DNA of 64,000 nt from Aliishimia sp963678085 (GCA_963678085.1 OY782680.1:3224001-3288000); one strand, 5' to 3'. Shown: positions 13,933 to 23,668, counted from the first letter of the stretch. Notes: a model not told the origin generated them from the letters alone. Translations and numbers: made by a program.

Positions 13933-15504
13933 ATGACAAACGATCCGAACCGCGTGCTCATTTTTGACACCACCTTGCGCGATGGCGAACAATCCCCCGG
14001 CGCGACCATGACCCATGACGAAAAGCTGGAGATTGCCCAGCTGCTTGATGAGATGGGCGTCGATATTATCGAGGCAGGCTTTCCCATCGCTTCTGAGGGC
14101 GATTTTGCCGCCGTTTCTCAGATCGCCGAGCGCAGCCAGAACGCCACCATTTGCGGGCTGGCGCGGGCGCAGCTTCCCGATATTGACCGCTGTTGGGAGG
14201 CGGTGAAGCACGCGAAATCCCCACGCATTCACACCTTTATCGGCACCTCGCCGCTGCACCGCGCCATTCCGAATCTGACCATGGATGAGATGGCGGATCG
14301 GATTGCTGAAACGGTTTCCCATGCCCGTAATCTGTGTGACAATGTGCAATGGTCGCCCATGGATGCCACCCGCACAGAATGGGACTATCTCAAGCGTGTC
14401 TGCACTATTGCCATTGCCAGCGGCGCCACCACGATCAACATTCCCGACACGGTGGGTTATACCGCGCCGCGTGAAAGCGCTCAGCTCATTGCCCGGCTGA
14501 TCGAAGAGGTCGAGGGCGGGCGCGATGTGATCTGGGCCACCCATTGCCATAATGATCTGGGCATGGCGACAGCGAACTCTTTGGCAGCCGTTGAAGCAGG
14601 CGCACGGCAGATCGAATGCACGATCAATGGCCTGGGCGAGCGCGCGGGCAATACCGCTCTGGAAGAGGTGGTGATGGCCCTGAAAGTGCGCAATGACATC
14701 ATGCCCTTTCACACCGAAATCGATAGCAAAAAGATCATGCATATCTCGCGGCGCGTTTCCACCGTGTCGGGCTTTCCGGTGCAATTTAACAAGGCGATTG
14801 TGGGCAAAAACGCCTTTGCACATGAAAGCGGCATTCACCAAGATGGCATGCTGAAAAACGCCGAAACCTTTGAAATCATGCGCCCCGAAGATGTGGGACT
14901 GGCAGGCACATCGCTGCCTCTGGGCAAGCATTCGGGCCGCGCCGCGCTGCGCGCCAAGTTGAATGATCTGGGCTTTGAGCTCGGGGATAATCAGCTTAAA
15001 GACGTGTTCGTGCGCTTTAAAGAACTGGCGGATCGCAAGAAAGAGGTCTTTGACGATGACCTGATTGCGTTGATGCGGGACGCGGCCGCCGAGGATCAAG
15101 CCGAGCATCTCAAGATCAAATCCCTGAGAGTTGTCTGCGGCACGCAGGGGCCTCAGCAAGCAGAACTGGTGCTGGAAATCGACGGGGCGGATCATAGCGT
15201 CACCGCAACCGGGGATGGTCCGGTGGATGCGACCTTTAACGCGGTGAAAGCCCTGTTCAAACACACAGCGCGGTTGCAGCTTTATCAGGTACATGCGGTG
15301 ACAGCGGGCACAGATGCCCAAGCCACGGTGAGCGTGCGCCTTGAAGAGGACGGAAAGACCGCCACGGGCCAGTCGGCGGATACAGACACGGTTGTGGCCT
15401 CGGCTAAGGCCTATGTGAACGCGCTCAACCGCCTGATCATCCGCCGCGAAACCACAGATGTGGGCTATGACACCAAAACGGTGAATTACAAAGACGCAGG
15501 CTGA
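13933..15504 (+). CDS. leuA: 2-Isopropylmalate synthase
   Basis: First committed enzyme of leucine synthesis, condensing acetyl-CoA with 2-oxoisovalerate. The 523-residue protein has the N-terminal TIM-barrel signature (LRDGEQSPGATM, about residues 14-25), the HCHNDLGMATANSLAA metal/substrate region (about 203-218), and a C-terminal LeuA regulatory domain that binds leucine for feedback inhibition. The ATG at 13933 gives the standard MTNDPNRVLIFDTTLRDGEQ start; the frame is open further upstream to 13843. Regulation by leucine is suggested by the leader peptide and stems before it. It is monocistronic here. Confidence 0.95.
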   Translation: MTNDPNRVLIFDTTLRDGEQSPGATMTHDEKLEIAQLLDEMGVDIIEAGFPIASEGDFAAVSQIAERSQNATICGLARAQLPDIDRCWEAVKHAKSPRIHTFIGTSPLHRAIPNLTMDEMADRIAETVSHARNLCDNVQWSPMDATRTEWDYLKRVCTIAIASGATTINIPDTVGYTAPRESAQLIARLIEEVEGGRDVIWATHCHNDLGMATANSLAAVEAGARQIECTINGLGERAGNTALEEVVMALKVRNDIMPFHTEIDSKKIMHISRRVSTVSGFPVQFNKAIVGKNAFAHESGIHQDGMLKNAETFEIMRPEDVGLAGTSLPLGKHSGRAALRAKLNDLGFELGDNQLKDVFVRFKELADRKKEVFDDDLIALMRDAAAEDQAEHLKIKSLRVVCGTQGPQQAELVLEIDGADHSVTATGDGPVDATFNAVKALFKHTARLQLYQVHAVTAGTDAQATVSVRLEEDGKTATGQSADTDTVVASAKAYVNALNRLIIRRETTDVGYDTKTVNYKDAG

Positions 15505-15530
15505 CACGGCACCAAGCGCGAATTTTGGCA

Positions 15531-15592
15531 CCGTGGGGGTTTTGCACCCCCACACCCCCGCAAGGTATTTTTAGCCAAATGAAGGGGGCGCG
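15531..15592 (-). repeat. Dispersed repeat B, copy 2 (inverted)
   Basis: The same roughly 62-base element as at 8343, in opposite orientation, between the convergent leuA and rpmB genes. The hairpin GTGGGGGT-TTTGC-ACCCCCAC is intact. It is 27 bases after the leuA stop and may serve as its transcript end. Confidence 0.85.
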
Positions 15593-15616
15593 ATTGCGGA
15601 TAAGCCAGATAAAGCC

Positions 15617-15646
15617 AAAAAACCCCGCAGGCTGTAGCTTGCGGGG
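15617..15646 (-). terminator. Rho-independent terminator of rpmB
   Basis: On the minus strand a stem CCCCGCA/TGCGGGG (15646-15640 with 15629-15623) encloses a 10-base loop and is followed by six T residues (15622-15617). It lies 22 bases after the rpmB stop codon. Confidence 0.85.
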
Positions 15647-15668
15647 CCGGATAGGAATGCTCAAGAAA

Positions 15669-15956
15669 TCAAGCGGCGGCTTGCGCTTTCTTGATCTCTT
15701 TCTTGACTTTCAGAGCTGTTGCGCTGAGCTCAGCGTCTTTGGCCTTCATCAAAAACGCATCCAGACCACCGCGGTGATCCACAGAGCGCAGAGCATGGGC
15801 AGAGATGCGCAGCTTGACGCCACGGCCCAGCGTTTCAGATTGCAAGGTCACGTCATTCAGGTTTGGCAGAAAGCGACGCTTGGTTTTGTTATTCGCATGG
15901 CTGACATTGTTGCCAGTCATTGGGCCTTTGCCGGTCAGTTCGCACACACGCGACAT
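15669..15956 (-). CDS. rpmB: 50S ribosomal protein L28
   Basis: A 95-residue ribosomal protein of the large subunit. The start MSRVCELTGKGPMTGNNVSHA is diagnostic, with KTKRRFLPNL following. An AGGAT sequence lies before the ATG at 15956; the frame continues upstream but without family similarity. The C-terminal extension rich in Lys and Ala (KVKKEIKKAQAAA) is usual for alphaproteobacteria. It is single, with its own terminator downstream. Confidence 0.97.
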   Translation of the reverse strand: MSRVCELTGKGPMTGNNVSHANNKTKRRFLPNLNDVTLQSETLGRGVKLRISAHALRSVDHRGGLDAFLMKAKDAELSATALKVKKEIKKAQAAA

Positions 15957-16195
15957 GGGATCATCCTCGTCTTGGTTCTGGCGCACTACTGCGGCCAATA
16001 AATAAAGCAAGGCCTGCGCCCCGCTCTAGAATCTCGTTCGGGCCTGATAGGCAAGCGGGGCTCATTCGTCAAGGGCTAATGGGATCGGCAAGCGGGGCCT
16101 TAAAGATAAAATCCCTCATACGCTTGATGATCACTAGGCGCGTTCTTTGATCTGAACTGGACCTAATCAACCATAGAGCCAGTGCGAGATGTAAG

Positions 16196-17033
16196 ATGAG
16201 ACTTCTAATCACGATTGCCCTTATACTGGCTTGGGGCTCGGCCCAGGCCAAAGACTATAATGTTGGTATTCAGCGCATTGCGACAGAGGTCGCAGGGGCT
16301 GAGGTTGCAATCGGGGTTTTCTATCCAACGCAGGAAGAAGCTGTTGAGACCAGCTTTGGCCCTTGGACAATTTTAGCCGCTAGAAATCACGATCCTCAGA
16401 CCCAAAGAGCTCTCAGCTGCAATTGACGCCATTTTAAAAGACGCAAAATTCGGTCCAAATATCAATCCCGAGAGAATTGGCGCATTCGGGTTCTCGCTTG
16501 GGGGCTTCACGACACTTGCCGCTGCGGGCGGGCGGATTGATTACACGAAAGTCGCGCTCCATTGTGCGAAGGCCGAAAACGATCCAGAGTTTTGCATCGG
16601 CGAGGAGGGCGGCGCAGAGCTCCCCTTATGGCTGCGCACAAAGCGCATTGCGTATTCCCTGCCCCGTGTCGATTTGGCTCAAGACGTGTTTGATCCACGG
16701 ATAAAGGCGGTTGTGGCCGCTGCGCCGGTCGGGCTGCTTTTTGATGACCTATCGCGCGTTCAAACCCCCGTCCTGTTGATCCGCGCCGGAGCCGATCAAG
16801 CGCTGCGCTTTCCATATCATGCTGAGAATGTTCATAATCTGCTGCCTGGAGCGCATCGATATGACGTGATTGAAGGGCTGCATCACTATGCGTTTCTCTC
16901 GCCATTTCCCAGCAAAATTGCATACAGCGTTGGCGAGCCGGCCCAAGATCCAGATGGGTTCGATCGGGCGGCGTTTCTGGCTGAGACAAACTTAACGATC
17001 GCCGCGTTTTTCAAAGAGGCGCTTAAGCCGTAA
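16196..17033 (+). pseudogene. Dienelactone hydrolase-like alpha/beta hydrolase, internally deleted
   Basis: Two pieces of one exported hydrolase gene lie in different frames. The first piece (from ATG 16196) has a signal peptide (LILAWGSAQA) and the N-terminal strand region, ending around TILAARN, then runs to a stop near 16426. The second piece, in another frame from about 16393, begins ILRPKELSAAIDAIL and contains the nucleophile elbow GFSLGG, the acid GAD and the histidine LHHY. The oxyanion/HG region that should lie between them is missing, so roughly 60-70 residues were deleted and the frame shifted. The gene should give no active enzyme. A deletion is favoured over a simple frameshift because sequence is absent. 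Confidence 0.8.
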
Positions 17034-17045
17034 TCTTTGCGCAGC

Positions 17046-18026
17046 TTACGGGCTCTTGATGCGCAACCGATCCAAAACCGCCTCTGCGGCGGCTGTGGGG
17101 GTTTGGGTGCCTGTGGCGACTGCCGCGCCCATCTCATCCAATAGAGCGCGCCCTTGCGGGGTCATCAGCGGGGCCAGCAGCGCTTGACGCACGTCTTCGC
17201 TGAGCCAATAGCGGGCTTGTAGAGCGCGGGTTTGCTCCCACACGCCCGTCTGCCGCCGCCAGCTCGCCAGCTCCTGCATCGCCTCCCAGGCCTGCTCCAG
17301 CCCGCCCTCAGCCAGGGCCGAGACCATCATTGCCTTGGGGAAGCTTTCAGGATCTTGCGCCCGTTTACGCATGAGCCGCAGCGCGCCGGAATAATCGGCA
17401 CAGGTGCGCATCGCCGCCGGTTTCAGATCGCCATCAGCCTTATTGACCAGGATCATATCGGCCATTTCCATAATGCCGCGCTTGACCCCTTGCAGCTCAT
17501 CCCCGCCCGCAGGCGCGATCAAAAGCACAAACAAGTCACTCAGCTGCGCCGCCACGGTTTCAGACTGGCCCACGCCCACGGTTTCGATCAGCACAACATC
17601 AAAGCCCGCCGCTTCGCACAGTGCCACCGCCTCACGGGTGCGCCGCCCGACGCCGCCCAAATGGCTTTGCGAGGGCGAGGGGCGAATAAAGGCCCCCTTA
17701 TGTCGTGATAGCCGGTCCATGCGGGTCTTATCACCCAAGATCGAGCCCCCGGTGCGCGCCGAAGAGGGATCAATCGCCAGCACTGCGACCTTGAGCCCTT
17801 GCTCCACCAGCATCATGCCAAAGCTTTCAATAAAGGTGGATTTGCCCACCCCCGGCGTGCCCGAAAGCGCAATGCGCATCGCTTGGCACTCGCGCGGCAG
17901 GTTTTCCAGCAATTGCGTCGCCTGCTGCCGGTGATCCGCGCGCGCGCTCTCAACCAGGGTAATCGCCCGCGCCAGGGCCCGCCGCTCGCCTTTTATCAGG
18001 CGCTCTTTGAGATCGTCTAACTTCAT
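17046..18026 (-). CDS. meaB: Methylmalonyl-CoA mutase-associated GTPase MeaB
   Basis: A 326-residue G3E-family GTPase that protects and reloads the B12-dependent methylmalonyl-CoA mutase. The P-loop GTPGVGKST is at about residues 56-64, followed by AVLAIDPSSARTGGSILGDKTRM, a MeaB signature, and the NKADGD base-recognition motif. The start at 18026 (MKLDDLKERLIKGERRALARA) fits the family. It is monocistronic here and the mutase gene is not in the window. The cobalamin uptake system at the left end would supply cofactor to the same process. Confidence 0.93.
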   Translation of the reverse strand: MKLDDLKERLIKGERRALARAITLVESARADHRQQATQLLENLPRECQAMRIALSGTPGVGKSTFIESFGMMLVEQGLKVAVLAIDPSSARTGGSILGDKTRMDRLSRHKGAFIRPSPSQSHLGGVGRRTREAVALCEAAGFDVVLIETVGVGQSETVAAQLSDLFVLLIAPAGGDELQGVKRGIMEMADMILVNKADGDLKPAAMRTCADYSGALRLMRKRAQDPESFPKAMMVSALAEGGLEQAWEAMQELASWRRQTGVWEQTRALQARYWLSEDVRQALLAPLMTPQGRALLDEMGAAVATGTQTPTAAAEAVLDRLRIKSP

Positions 18027-18104
18027 GCCCCGCTCATGCCTTGATATCGCGCCAAGGGCAAGCGGCGGTTTTCCTGCGCGCCAATTTGCGCTAGAAGGCC
18101 CCGC

Positions 18105-20489
18105 ATGGCTTATCCCATCCAAGAGATCCTTGAGCAAATCGCGGGCGTGCTCACCCAGACGGGGCGCGCTGTGGTGCAGGCGCCTCCGGGTGCGGGCAAG
18201 ACGACGCTGGTGCCACTGCATTTGCTGCCCCATATCGCGGGGCGTATCGTGATGCTTGAGCCCCGCCGCTTGGCCGCGCGTATGGCCGCCGCCCGCATTG
18301 CGCAGCTGCATGGCAGCCCGCTTGGCGATGTGGTGGGCTACAGCATGCGCGGGGAGAGCAAAACCAGCGCCCAGACCCGGATCGAAGTGGTCACGCAAGG
18401 CATTCTCACCCGCCGCCTTCAAAGCGATCCTGAGCTGAGCGGCGTGGGGCTGGTGATCTTTGATGAGTTTCACGAACGCTCGCTGATCTCTGATCTGGGG
18501 CTGGCTTTGTGCCTGGAAAGCGCCAGTATCTTGCGCGAGGATCTCAAGCTTTTAGTGATGTCCGCGACCTTGGATGCTGGCCCCGTGGCCGAACTGATGA
18601 GCGCACCGGTGCTCACCTCTGAGGGGCGCAGCTACCCCGTTGAGATCCGGCATCTGGAAAAGCCTGCCGCCAAGCGATGGGAGCCGGTGCTGCATGCTCT
18701 GATCCAAAGCGCTGTGGCTGAGACGACGGGTGGTGTGCTGGTGTTCCTACCCGGTGAGCCAGAAATTCGCCGCACGCTCGCCGCGCTGTCCTTGCCCAAA
18801 GAGTGTCAGGTGATGCCGCTTTATGGGGCGCTTCCCTTTGCCGAGCAGCAACGTGCCACCAAGCCGCTTGAGGCGGGGCGCAAGATCGTTCTGGCCACCT
18901 CGATTGCAGAAACCTCGCTGACCATACCTGATATTAAAGTGGTGATTGATGCAGGTTTTGCCCGGCGGGCTCGGTTCAATCCAAGCTCTGGCATGTCCCA
19001 GCTGATCACCGAAAAAGCCGCCAAGGCTGAGGCTGATCAACGTGCAGGGCGCGCAGGGCGTGTTGGGCCCGGAATTTGCTATCGGCTCTGGACCAAGGGC
19101 GAAGAGGGCGCGCGCCGTGCCTTCCCCCCGGCAGAGATTGAAACGGCGGATCTGGCCCCGATGGCTTTGGAGCTTGCGGCTTGGGGCAGTGCGCCGGGTG
19201 AGCTGTCCTTGCTGAGCCAGCCCAATGCCGGGACCTATAGCGAGGCGCAAAATCTGCTCACCATGCTTGGCGCTCTGGATGAAAGCAAACGCATCACCGC
19301 CCATGGGCGCGCGCTTGCCAAGCTGCCGCTACATCCGCGCCTTGCGCATATGCTGAGCGTGGCAGGGCCGGACGCGGCGATGCTGGCGGCGCTTTTGTCT
19401 GACCGTGATCCTTTGCGCGCGGCGGGCTCTGATTTACTGGCGCGGCTCAAGGCTCTGGCAGGCGGTGACAAGGCCCCCGCGCTCAGCCGTATTCGCGTTG
19501 AGGCCAAGCGGCTGGCAAAGCTCGCCCCAAAGGGCAAAACCCTGGATGATCCGGCGGAAATGGCGGCGCTGGCCTATCCTGATCGCATTGGCTTGCGCCG
19601 CACAGGGGAGGCCCCGCATTATCTGCTCTCCGGCGGGCGGGGCGCGCAGTTTGAACCCGACGATGCGCTTGGGGGGCAGCGCTTGATTGTGGCAACAGAT
19701 TTGGATGGGGAGGGCCGCAACGCCCGCATTCGTCAAGCTATTCTGATCGCTGAAAGCAGTCTGCGCGCGCTGTTCGAGGATCAAATCAAATGGCATCATA
19801 TCTGCGAGTGGTCCCGCCGCGAGGGGCGCGTTCGTGCGCGCAAACAAGAACGTTTCGGCGCGATTGCCCTACAAGATCAAATCTGGAAAGACGCCCCGGA
19901 TGCGGAGATTGCTGCGGCCTTTCTGGATGGGGTGCGCCAGTTGGGCCTGCGCTTTTCTCCGGCGGCAGAGCGGCTGAGGGCGCGGGTGGGGCTGGCAAGC
20001 GAGTTGGATCTGCCGGATATGTCGGAGGCGGCTTTGCTGGAGAGCCTAGAGGAGTGGCTGCTGCCGCATGTTTTTGGACTGCGCAGTAAAGAGGATTGGA
20101 AGGGGTTTGATCTGCTCCCCGCCCTGCAAGCCATGCTCGATTGGTCGCAAACTCAAGCGCTGGACAAGGCCGTTCCACCCAGCTTTGTCACGCCGATGGG
20201 TCGAAAGATCCCCATTGATTACAGCGGCGAGCGCCCCAAGATCGAGCTACGCTTGCAAGAGATGTTTGGCGTGACGCAGCACCCAATGGTCTCGGGCACG
20301 CCGCTCATTGTTTCGCTGCTCTCCCCTGCGGGCCGCCCGGTTCAGGTCACCCAAGATCTGCCCGCCTTTTGGAAAACCAGCTACGCGGATGTGCGCAAAG
20401 ACATGCGCGGGCGCTATCCCAAACATCCCTGGCCCGAAGATCCAACCCAAAGCGCCCCGACCTTGCGCGCAAAGCCGCGCGGGACGTGA
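18105..20489 (+). CDS. hrpB: ATP-dependent helicase HrpB
   Basis: A 794-residue DExH-box helicase of the HrpA/HrpB group. Motifs in order: I (PPGAGKTT, about residues 27-34), II (DEFH in FDEFHERSL), III (MSATLDA), then V/VI (TSIAETSLTI, QRAGRAGRVGPG). The length and the C-terminal HrpB domain (LLPHVFGLRSKEDW...) fit HrpB. Its cellular RNA target is not well defined in the family. It is divergent from meaB and ends before a palindromic repeat. Confidence 0.95.
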   Translation: MAYPIQEILEQIAGVLTQTGRAVVQAPPGAGKTTLVPLHLLPHIAGRIVMLEPRRLAARMAAARIAQLHGSPLGDVVGYSMRGESKTSAQTRIEVVTQGILTRRLQSDPELSGVGLVIFDEFHERSLISDLGLALCLESASILREDLKLLVMSATLDAGPVAELMSAPVLTSEGRSYPVEIRHLEKPAAKRWEPVLHALIQSAVAETTGGVLVFLPGEPEIRRTLAALSLPKECQVMPLYGALPFAEQQRATKPLEAGRKIVLATSIAETSLTIPDIKVVIDAGFARRARFNPSSGMSQLITEKAAKAEADQRAGRAGRVGPGICYRLWTKGEEGARRAFPPAEIETADLAPMALELAAWGSAPGELSLLSQPNAGTYSEAQNLLTMLGALDESKRITAHGRALAKLPLHPRLAHMLSVAGPDAAMLAALLSDRDPLRAAGSDLLARLKALAGGDKAPALSRIRVEAKRLAKLAPKGKTLDDPAEMAALAYPDRIGLRRTGEAPHYLLSGGRGAQFEPDDALGGQRLIVATDLDGEGRNARIRQAILIAESSLRALFEDQIKWHHICEWSRREGRVRARKQERFGAIALQDQIWKDAPDAEIAAAFLDGVRQLGLRFSPAAERLRARVGLASELDLPDMSEAALLESLEEWLLPHVFGLRSKEDWKGFDLLPALQAMLDWSQTQALDKAVPPSFVTPMGRKIPIDYSGERPKIELRLQEMFGVTQHPMVSGTPLIVSLLSPAGRPVQVTQDLPAFWKTSYADVRKDMRGRYPKHPWPEDPTQSAPTLRAKPRGT

Positions 20490-20503
20490 TTAGAAAGGTC
20501 GCA

Positions 20504-20743
20504 GCAAGACGATACCCGCAAATATCCTGTCCACGCGCAGCGCTGGACGCGGTTGCCAATGTTTGCGCCACCGGTTCGAGCAACCATTGGCGACAGCCTC
20601 CCCCGGGAGGGCGCATTGCGGGGCTAGCTATAATCGGTTAGGTTTCAAAGGATTGAGATGTGGCAAGCCATAGAGATTGAGGAGCGCCCACCCAGGCTCG
20701 GGTGCGTCCAGCTATAGCAACATCGGTGCAAGTTGCGTTTTGC
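20504..20743 (+). repeat. Palindromic repeat A, copy 1
   Basis: About 240 bases between the convergent hrpB and DUF6478-like genes. It shares with copies 2 and 3 the left block (GATACCCGCAAAT, TCCTGTCC, GCGCTGGACGCG), the block CCCGGGAGGGCGCATTGCGG, and the right block GCGCCCACCCAGGCTCGG...GCGTCCAGC. Unlike the others its left arm is interrupted by an extra small hairpin (GTTGCCAATG/CATTGGCGAC). Ends are GCAAGACG and CGTTTTGC, imperfect terminal inverted repeats. Confidence 0.8.
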
Positions 20744-20752
20744 AGTGATTTT

Positions 20753-21259
20753 TCAAAATGGCAGGCGTCTGCGGCGTGAGAGGGTCAGCGCGGTGATCTC
20801 AATTGGGTTTGAGGGGAGCGAAAAGATTAAATCGACCCAGGCGCTATCCACGGTCCGTGCGCTCATATCGGCGTAGTAAAGATCGAACTCGGCACAGCGC
20901 GCATCGGTCAAATCAAGCGTGATTTGGCGCGTGTTTGGGCCCTGGCGCAGGTTGACGCGGGCGTAGGTTTCTCCTGCGGCTTCCGCCTCAAAATCGAGCT
21001 GTAGAATGTGCTGCGAGGTCAGCCCTTTCGCCCCATTCTCGGGCAGATCCATCACCACAGAGACAAAGCTGCCTGTAAAATCCGCACAACTCACGCAAAG
21101 CGGCGGAGCGGCGCGCACCTGCCCTGCCCCGCCATCATGGTGCAGCGAAATTAAAGGCGTGAGGCGCGTCTGAGCATCATCACACAGCAAGGGCTGAGCC
21201 AAAAGCAGGTCATCGGGCGCAAGCGGGTGCCAGGCCCAATCGCTGCTTTTGGGGATCAT
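20753..21259 (-). CDS. DUF6478-like conserved protein
   Basis: A 168-residue soluble protein. It has the pattern DWAWHPLAP at the N-terminus, DFTGSFVSVVMDLPENG in the middle, and ARVNLRQGPNTRQITLDL towards the end, as in a Rhodobacterales family annotated DUF6478. The start at 21259 overlaps the stop of the lipoprotein gene as ATGA. No catalytic motif is apparent. Function unknown; the family name is from remembered similarity and should be treated as likely, not certain. Confidence 0.65.
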   Translation of the reverse strand: MIPKSSDWAWHPLAPDDLLLAQPLLCDDAQTRLTPLISLHHDGGAGQVRAAPPLCVSCADFTGSFVSVVMDLPENGAKGLTSQHILQLDFEAEAAGETYARVNLRQGPNTRQITLDLTDARCAEFDLYYADMSARTVDSAWVDLIFSLPSNPIEITALTLSRRRRLPF

Positions 21260-21813
21260 TGGGCCTCGCGCCGGTTCACCTCGGCCACTTGGCGCGAGAG
21301 CAGCGCAAGGAGCTGAGCCCCCTGCCGCCCGGCCATTGGGCCACCCTCTGGACCAAAGGCGGAGAGTTGCACCATATAATCGCCCGTGCTCGTCAAACCA
21401 CGCCAATGCCGCGCATCGGTGCCAGTCGGGGTTTTCCCGTGAATCAGCACCGCGCGGAACGAGCCATGAGAGACCGCCCGGATATAGGTTTCGCCCTCAC
21501 GGATCATCTGTGGCAGGGCCTGCTCAATCGACACCCCCTCTGGCATCGGCGCAACCGATACAGTCAAAAGCCCCAAGGCGCCCTTGCGCGATGCCGCGCC
21601 TCCAAGCGTGTCACACCGCGCCATCAGCGCAAAGTTCCGGCGCAAGGAAATTGGATCCACACAATAGCCCGTGGGCGGCTCTACAAAGAGCGCACCGCCC
21701 ATCAAGGTTGCCGCCTTAAACGCATCACTTTCGTTCCCCGTCGGCATCTCGCATGCAGACAGGGCCAAAAGCGCCAGGGCAAGAGCGGACCGCTTAAAGG
21801 TCCATATAGTCAT
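21256..21813 (-). CDS. Lipoprotein of unknown function
   Basis: A 185-residue protein with a lipoprotein signal peptide: hydrophobic residues about 8-19 followed by the lipobox LSAC. The mature part has no family I recognise; it contains two further cysteines (YCVDP, ARCD). The start at 21813 lies 20 bases inside the end of ilvD and the stop overlaps the next gene, so ilvD, this gene and the DUF6478-like gene read as one unit. Location would be the inner or outer membrane, periplasmic side. Confidence 0.75.
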   Translation of the reverse strand: MTIWTFKRSALALALLALSACEMPTGNESDAFKAATLMGGALFVEPPTGYCVDPISLRRNFALMARCDTLGGAASRKGALGLLTVSVAPMPEGVSIEQALPQMIREGETYIRAVSHGSFRAVLIHGKTPTGTDARHWRGLTSTGDYMVQLSAFGPEGGPMAGRQGAQLLALLSRQVAEVNRREAQ

Positions 21814-23557
21814 GTTTTTCCGCCTGGCCGCCCGGATGGGTGACCGCGCCCTTATAGGTTGCGCCAACAAGCTGTGCGTATTTCCAAAGCGCACCGGAGG
21901 CATAGATCGTCTCACGCGGACCGGCCCAGGCGGCTTTGCGCGCGGTAAGCTCGTCATCGCTCAGATCCACGGAAAGTTCCCCATTGATCGCATCAATCGT
22001 GATGATATCGCCATTTTGCAGCAACGCGATGGGCCCGCCGTGATAGGCCTCTGGTCCCACATGGCCGACGCAAAATCCGCGCGTTGCGCCAGAAAAGCGC
22101 CCATCGGTGATCAGCGCGACCTTTTTGCCCATGCCTTGCCCGGACAGAGCCGCCGTGGTTGCCAGCATCTCGCGCATGCCAGGACCACCTGCAGGGCCTT
22201 CATTGCGGATCACGATCACTTCGCCCTCTTCATAGGCCCGGTTTTGCACGGCCTCAAAAGCGTCTTGCTCGCACTCAAACACACGGGCCGGGCCGACAAA
22301 GCGCTGGTGCTGCGTTTCAATGCCCGCCACTTTCACAATCGCGCCCTCGGGAGCCAGATTGCCTTTCAGCCCCACAACACCGCCGGTCTTGGTCAGCGGG
22401 TTTGAGACCGGGTGGATCACTTTGCCATCTGCCTCTAGCTCGATCTTGTCCAGCTCTTCGCCGATGGAATAGCCCGAAGCGGTCATGCAATCCTCATGGA
22501 TCAGCCCCGCTTTGCGCAGCTCTTTCATCACCACATAGACGCCGCCCACCTCATAGAGATCTTTGGCCACATATTGCCCGCCGGGTTTCAGATCGACGAA
22601 ATAAGGCGTGTCGCGGAAGATCTCGCAAACATCATCCAAGAAAAACTCAATCCCCGCCTCATGCGCCATGGCAGGCAGGTGCAGACCGGCATTGGTGGAC
22701 CCGCCGGTGCAGGCCACAACGCGCGCGGCATTGATAAAGGCCTCACGCGTGCAGATATCGCGGGCGCGGATGTTTTTCTCGATCAGGTTCATCACGGCGG
22801 CGCCAGAGGCTTCGGCATATTGATCGCGGCTCTCATAGGGCGCGGGCGCACCGGAGGAGTTAGGGATCGCAAGGCCAATCGCCTCAGAAACACAGGCCAT
22901 CGTGTTCGCGGTGAACTGGCCCCCGCAGGCCCCGGCAGAAGGGCAAGCGACACGTTCCAGCACATCCAGCGCCTTATCGGACATGGTGCCGTTTTGGTGA
23001 CGCCCAACCGCCTCGAACATATCCTGCACGGTCAGATCGCGGCTGGCGAAATCGGCAGGCACTTCGGGATTGTTGGGCGCTTTGCCCGGCAGGATCGAGC
23101 CGCCATAAAGGAAAACAGAGGGCACATTCAGACGGATCATCGCCATCATCATGCCGGGCAAGGATTTATCGCAGCCCGCAAGCCCCACAAGCGCATCATA
23201 GCAATGCCCGCGCATGGTCAGCTCGACCGTGTCGGCAATGGCTTCGCGGCTGGCAAGGGAAGAGCGCATGCCCTCATGGCCCATCGCAATCCCATCGGTC
23301 ACCGTGATGGTTGTAAACTCACGCGGCGTGCCAAAGGCGGATTTCACACCCATCTTCACCGCCTGAGCCTGACGGTTCAGCGAAATGTTACAGGGCGCGG
23401 CCTCATTCCAGCAGGTCGCAACACCAACAAGCGGCTGGTGGATCTCATCCTCGGTCATGCCCATGGCATAATAATAAGAGCGATGCGGCGCGCGCTCTGG
23501 ACCTTCGGTCACGTGACGGCTGGGTAATTTCGACTTATCGTAGTGCTTTTTCAGCAT
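21794..23557 (-). CDS. ilvD: Dihydroxy-acid dehydratase
   Basis: Fe-S enzyme of valine, leucine and isoleucine synthesis, converting dihydroxy acids to 2-oxo acids. The 587-residue length fits. Cluster cysteines are seen in CWNEAAPCN (about residues 49-57) and GLAGCDKSLPGM (about 119-130), and the third in CPSAGACGGQFTANTM. The alkylated-lysine/serine C-terminal region (ITDGRFSGATRGFCVGHVGPEA) is also typical. It supplies the 2-oxoisovalerate used by LeuA. It heads an operon with the lipoprotein and DUF6478-like genes. I see no leucine/valine leader peptide upstream of it. Confidence 0.95.
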   Translation of the reverse strand: MLKKHYDKSKLPSRHVTEGPERAPHRSYYYAMGMTEDEIHQPLVGVATCWNEAAPCNISLNRQAQAVKMGVKSAFGTPREFTTITVTDGIAMGHEGMRSSLASREAIADTVELTMRGHCYDALVGLAGCDKSLPGMMMAMIRLNVPSVFLYGGSILPGKAPNNPEVPADFASRDLTVQDMFEAVGRHQNGTMSDKALDVLERVACPSAGACGGQFTANTMACVSEAIGLAIPNSSGAPAPYESRDQYAEASGAAVMNLIEKNIRARDICTREAFINAARVVACTGGSTNAGLHLPAMAHEAGIEFFLDDVCEIFRDTPYFVDLKPGGQYVAKDLYEVGGVYVVMKELRKAGLIHEDCMTASGYSIGEELDKIELEADGKVIHPVSNPLTKTGGVVGLKGNLAPEGAIVKVAGIETQHQRFVGPARVFECEQDAFEAVQNRAYEEGEVIVIRNEGPAGGPGMREMLATTAALSGQGMGKKVALITDGRFSGATRGFCVGHVGPEAYHGGPIALLQNGDIITIDAINGELSVDLSDDELTARKAAWAGPRETIYASGALWKYAQLVGATYKGAVTHPGGQAEKHDYMDL

Positions 23558-23668
23558 AATAATCTCCCCGGAATTCTTCCCTTTCGCATATCGAAGGCCA
23601 AGCGGGCTCGCAAGGGCAGAAAATGGTGGGTGGAATCTTGGCTTGAGTTGGCAAGCAAAACGATCAGT

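Noticed and set aside
13726..15555. 609-codon open frame on the minus strand
   Set aside because: Antisense to leuA over its whole length; its translation is rich in His, Arg and Cys with no family pattern. A shadow of codon bias.
20504..20743. Repeat A considered as an integron attC site
   Set aside because: No GTTRRRY core sites, no cassette arrangement and no integrase nearby.
22496..23527. 343-codon open frame on the plus strand
   Set aside because: Antisense to ilvD, with no recognisable motif and skewed composition.
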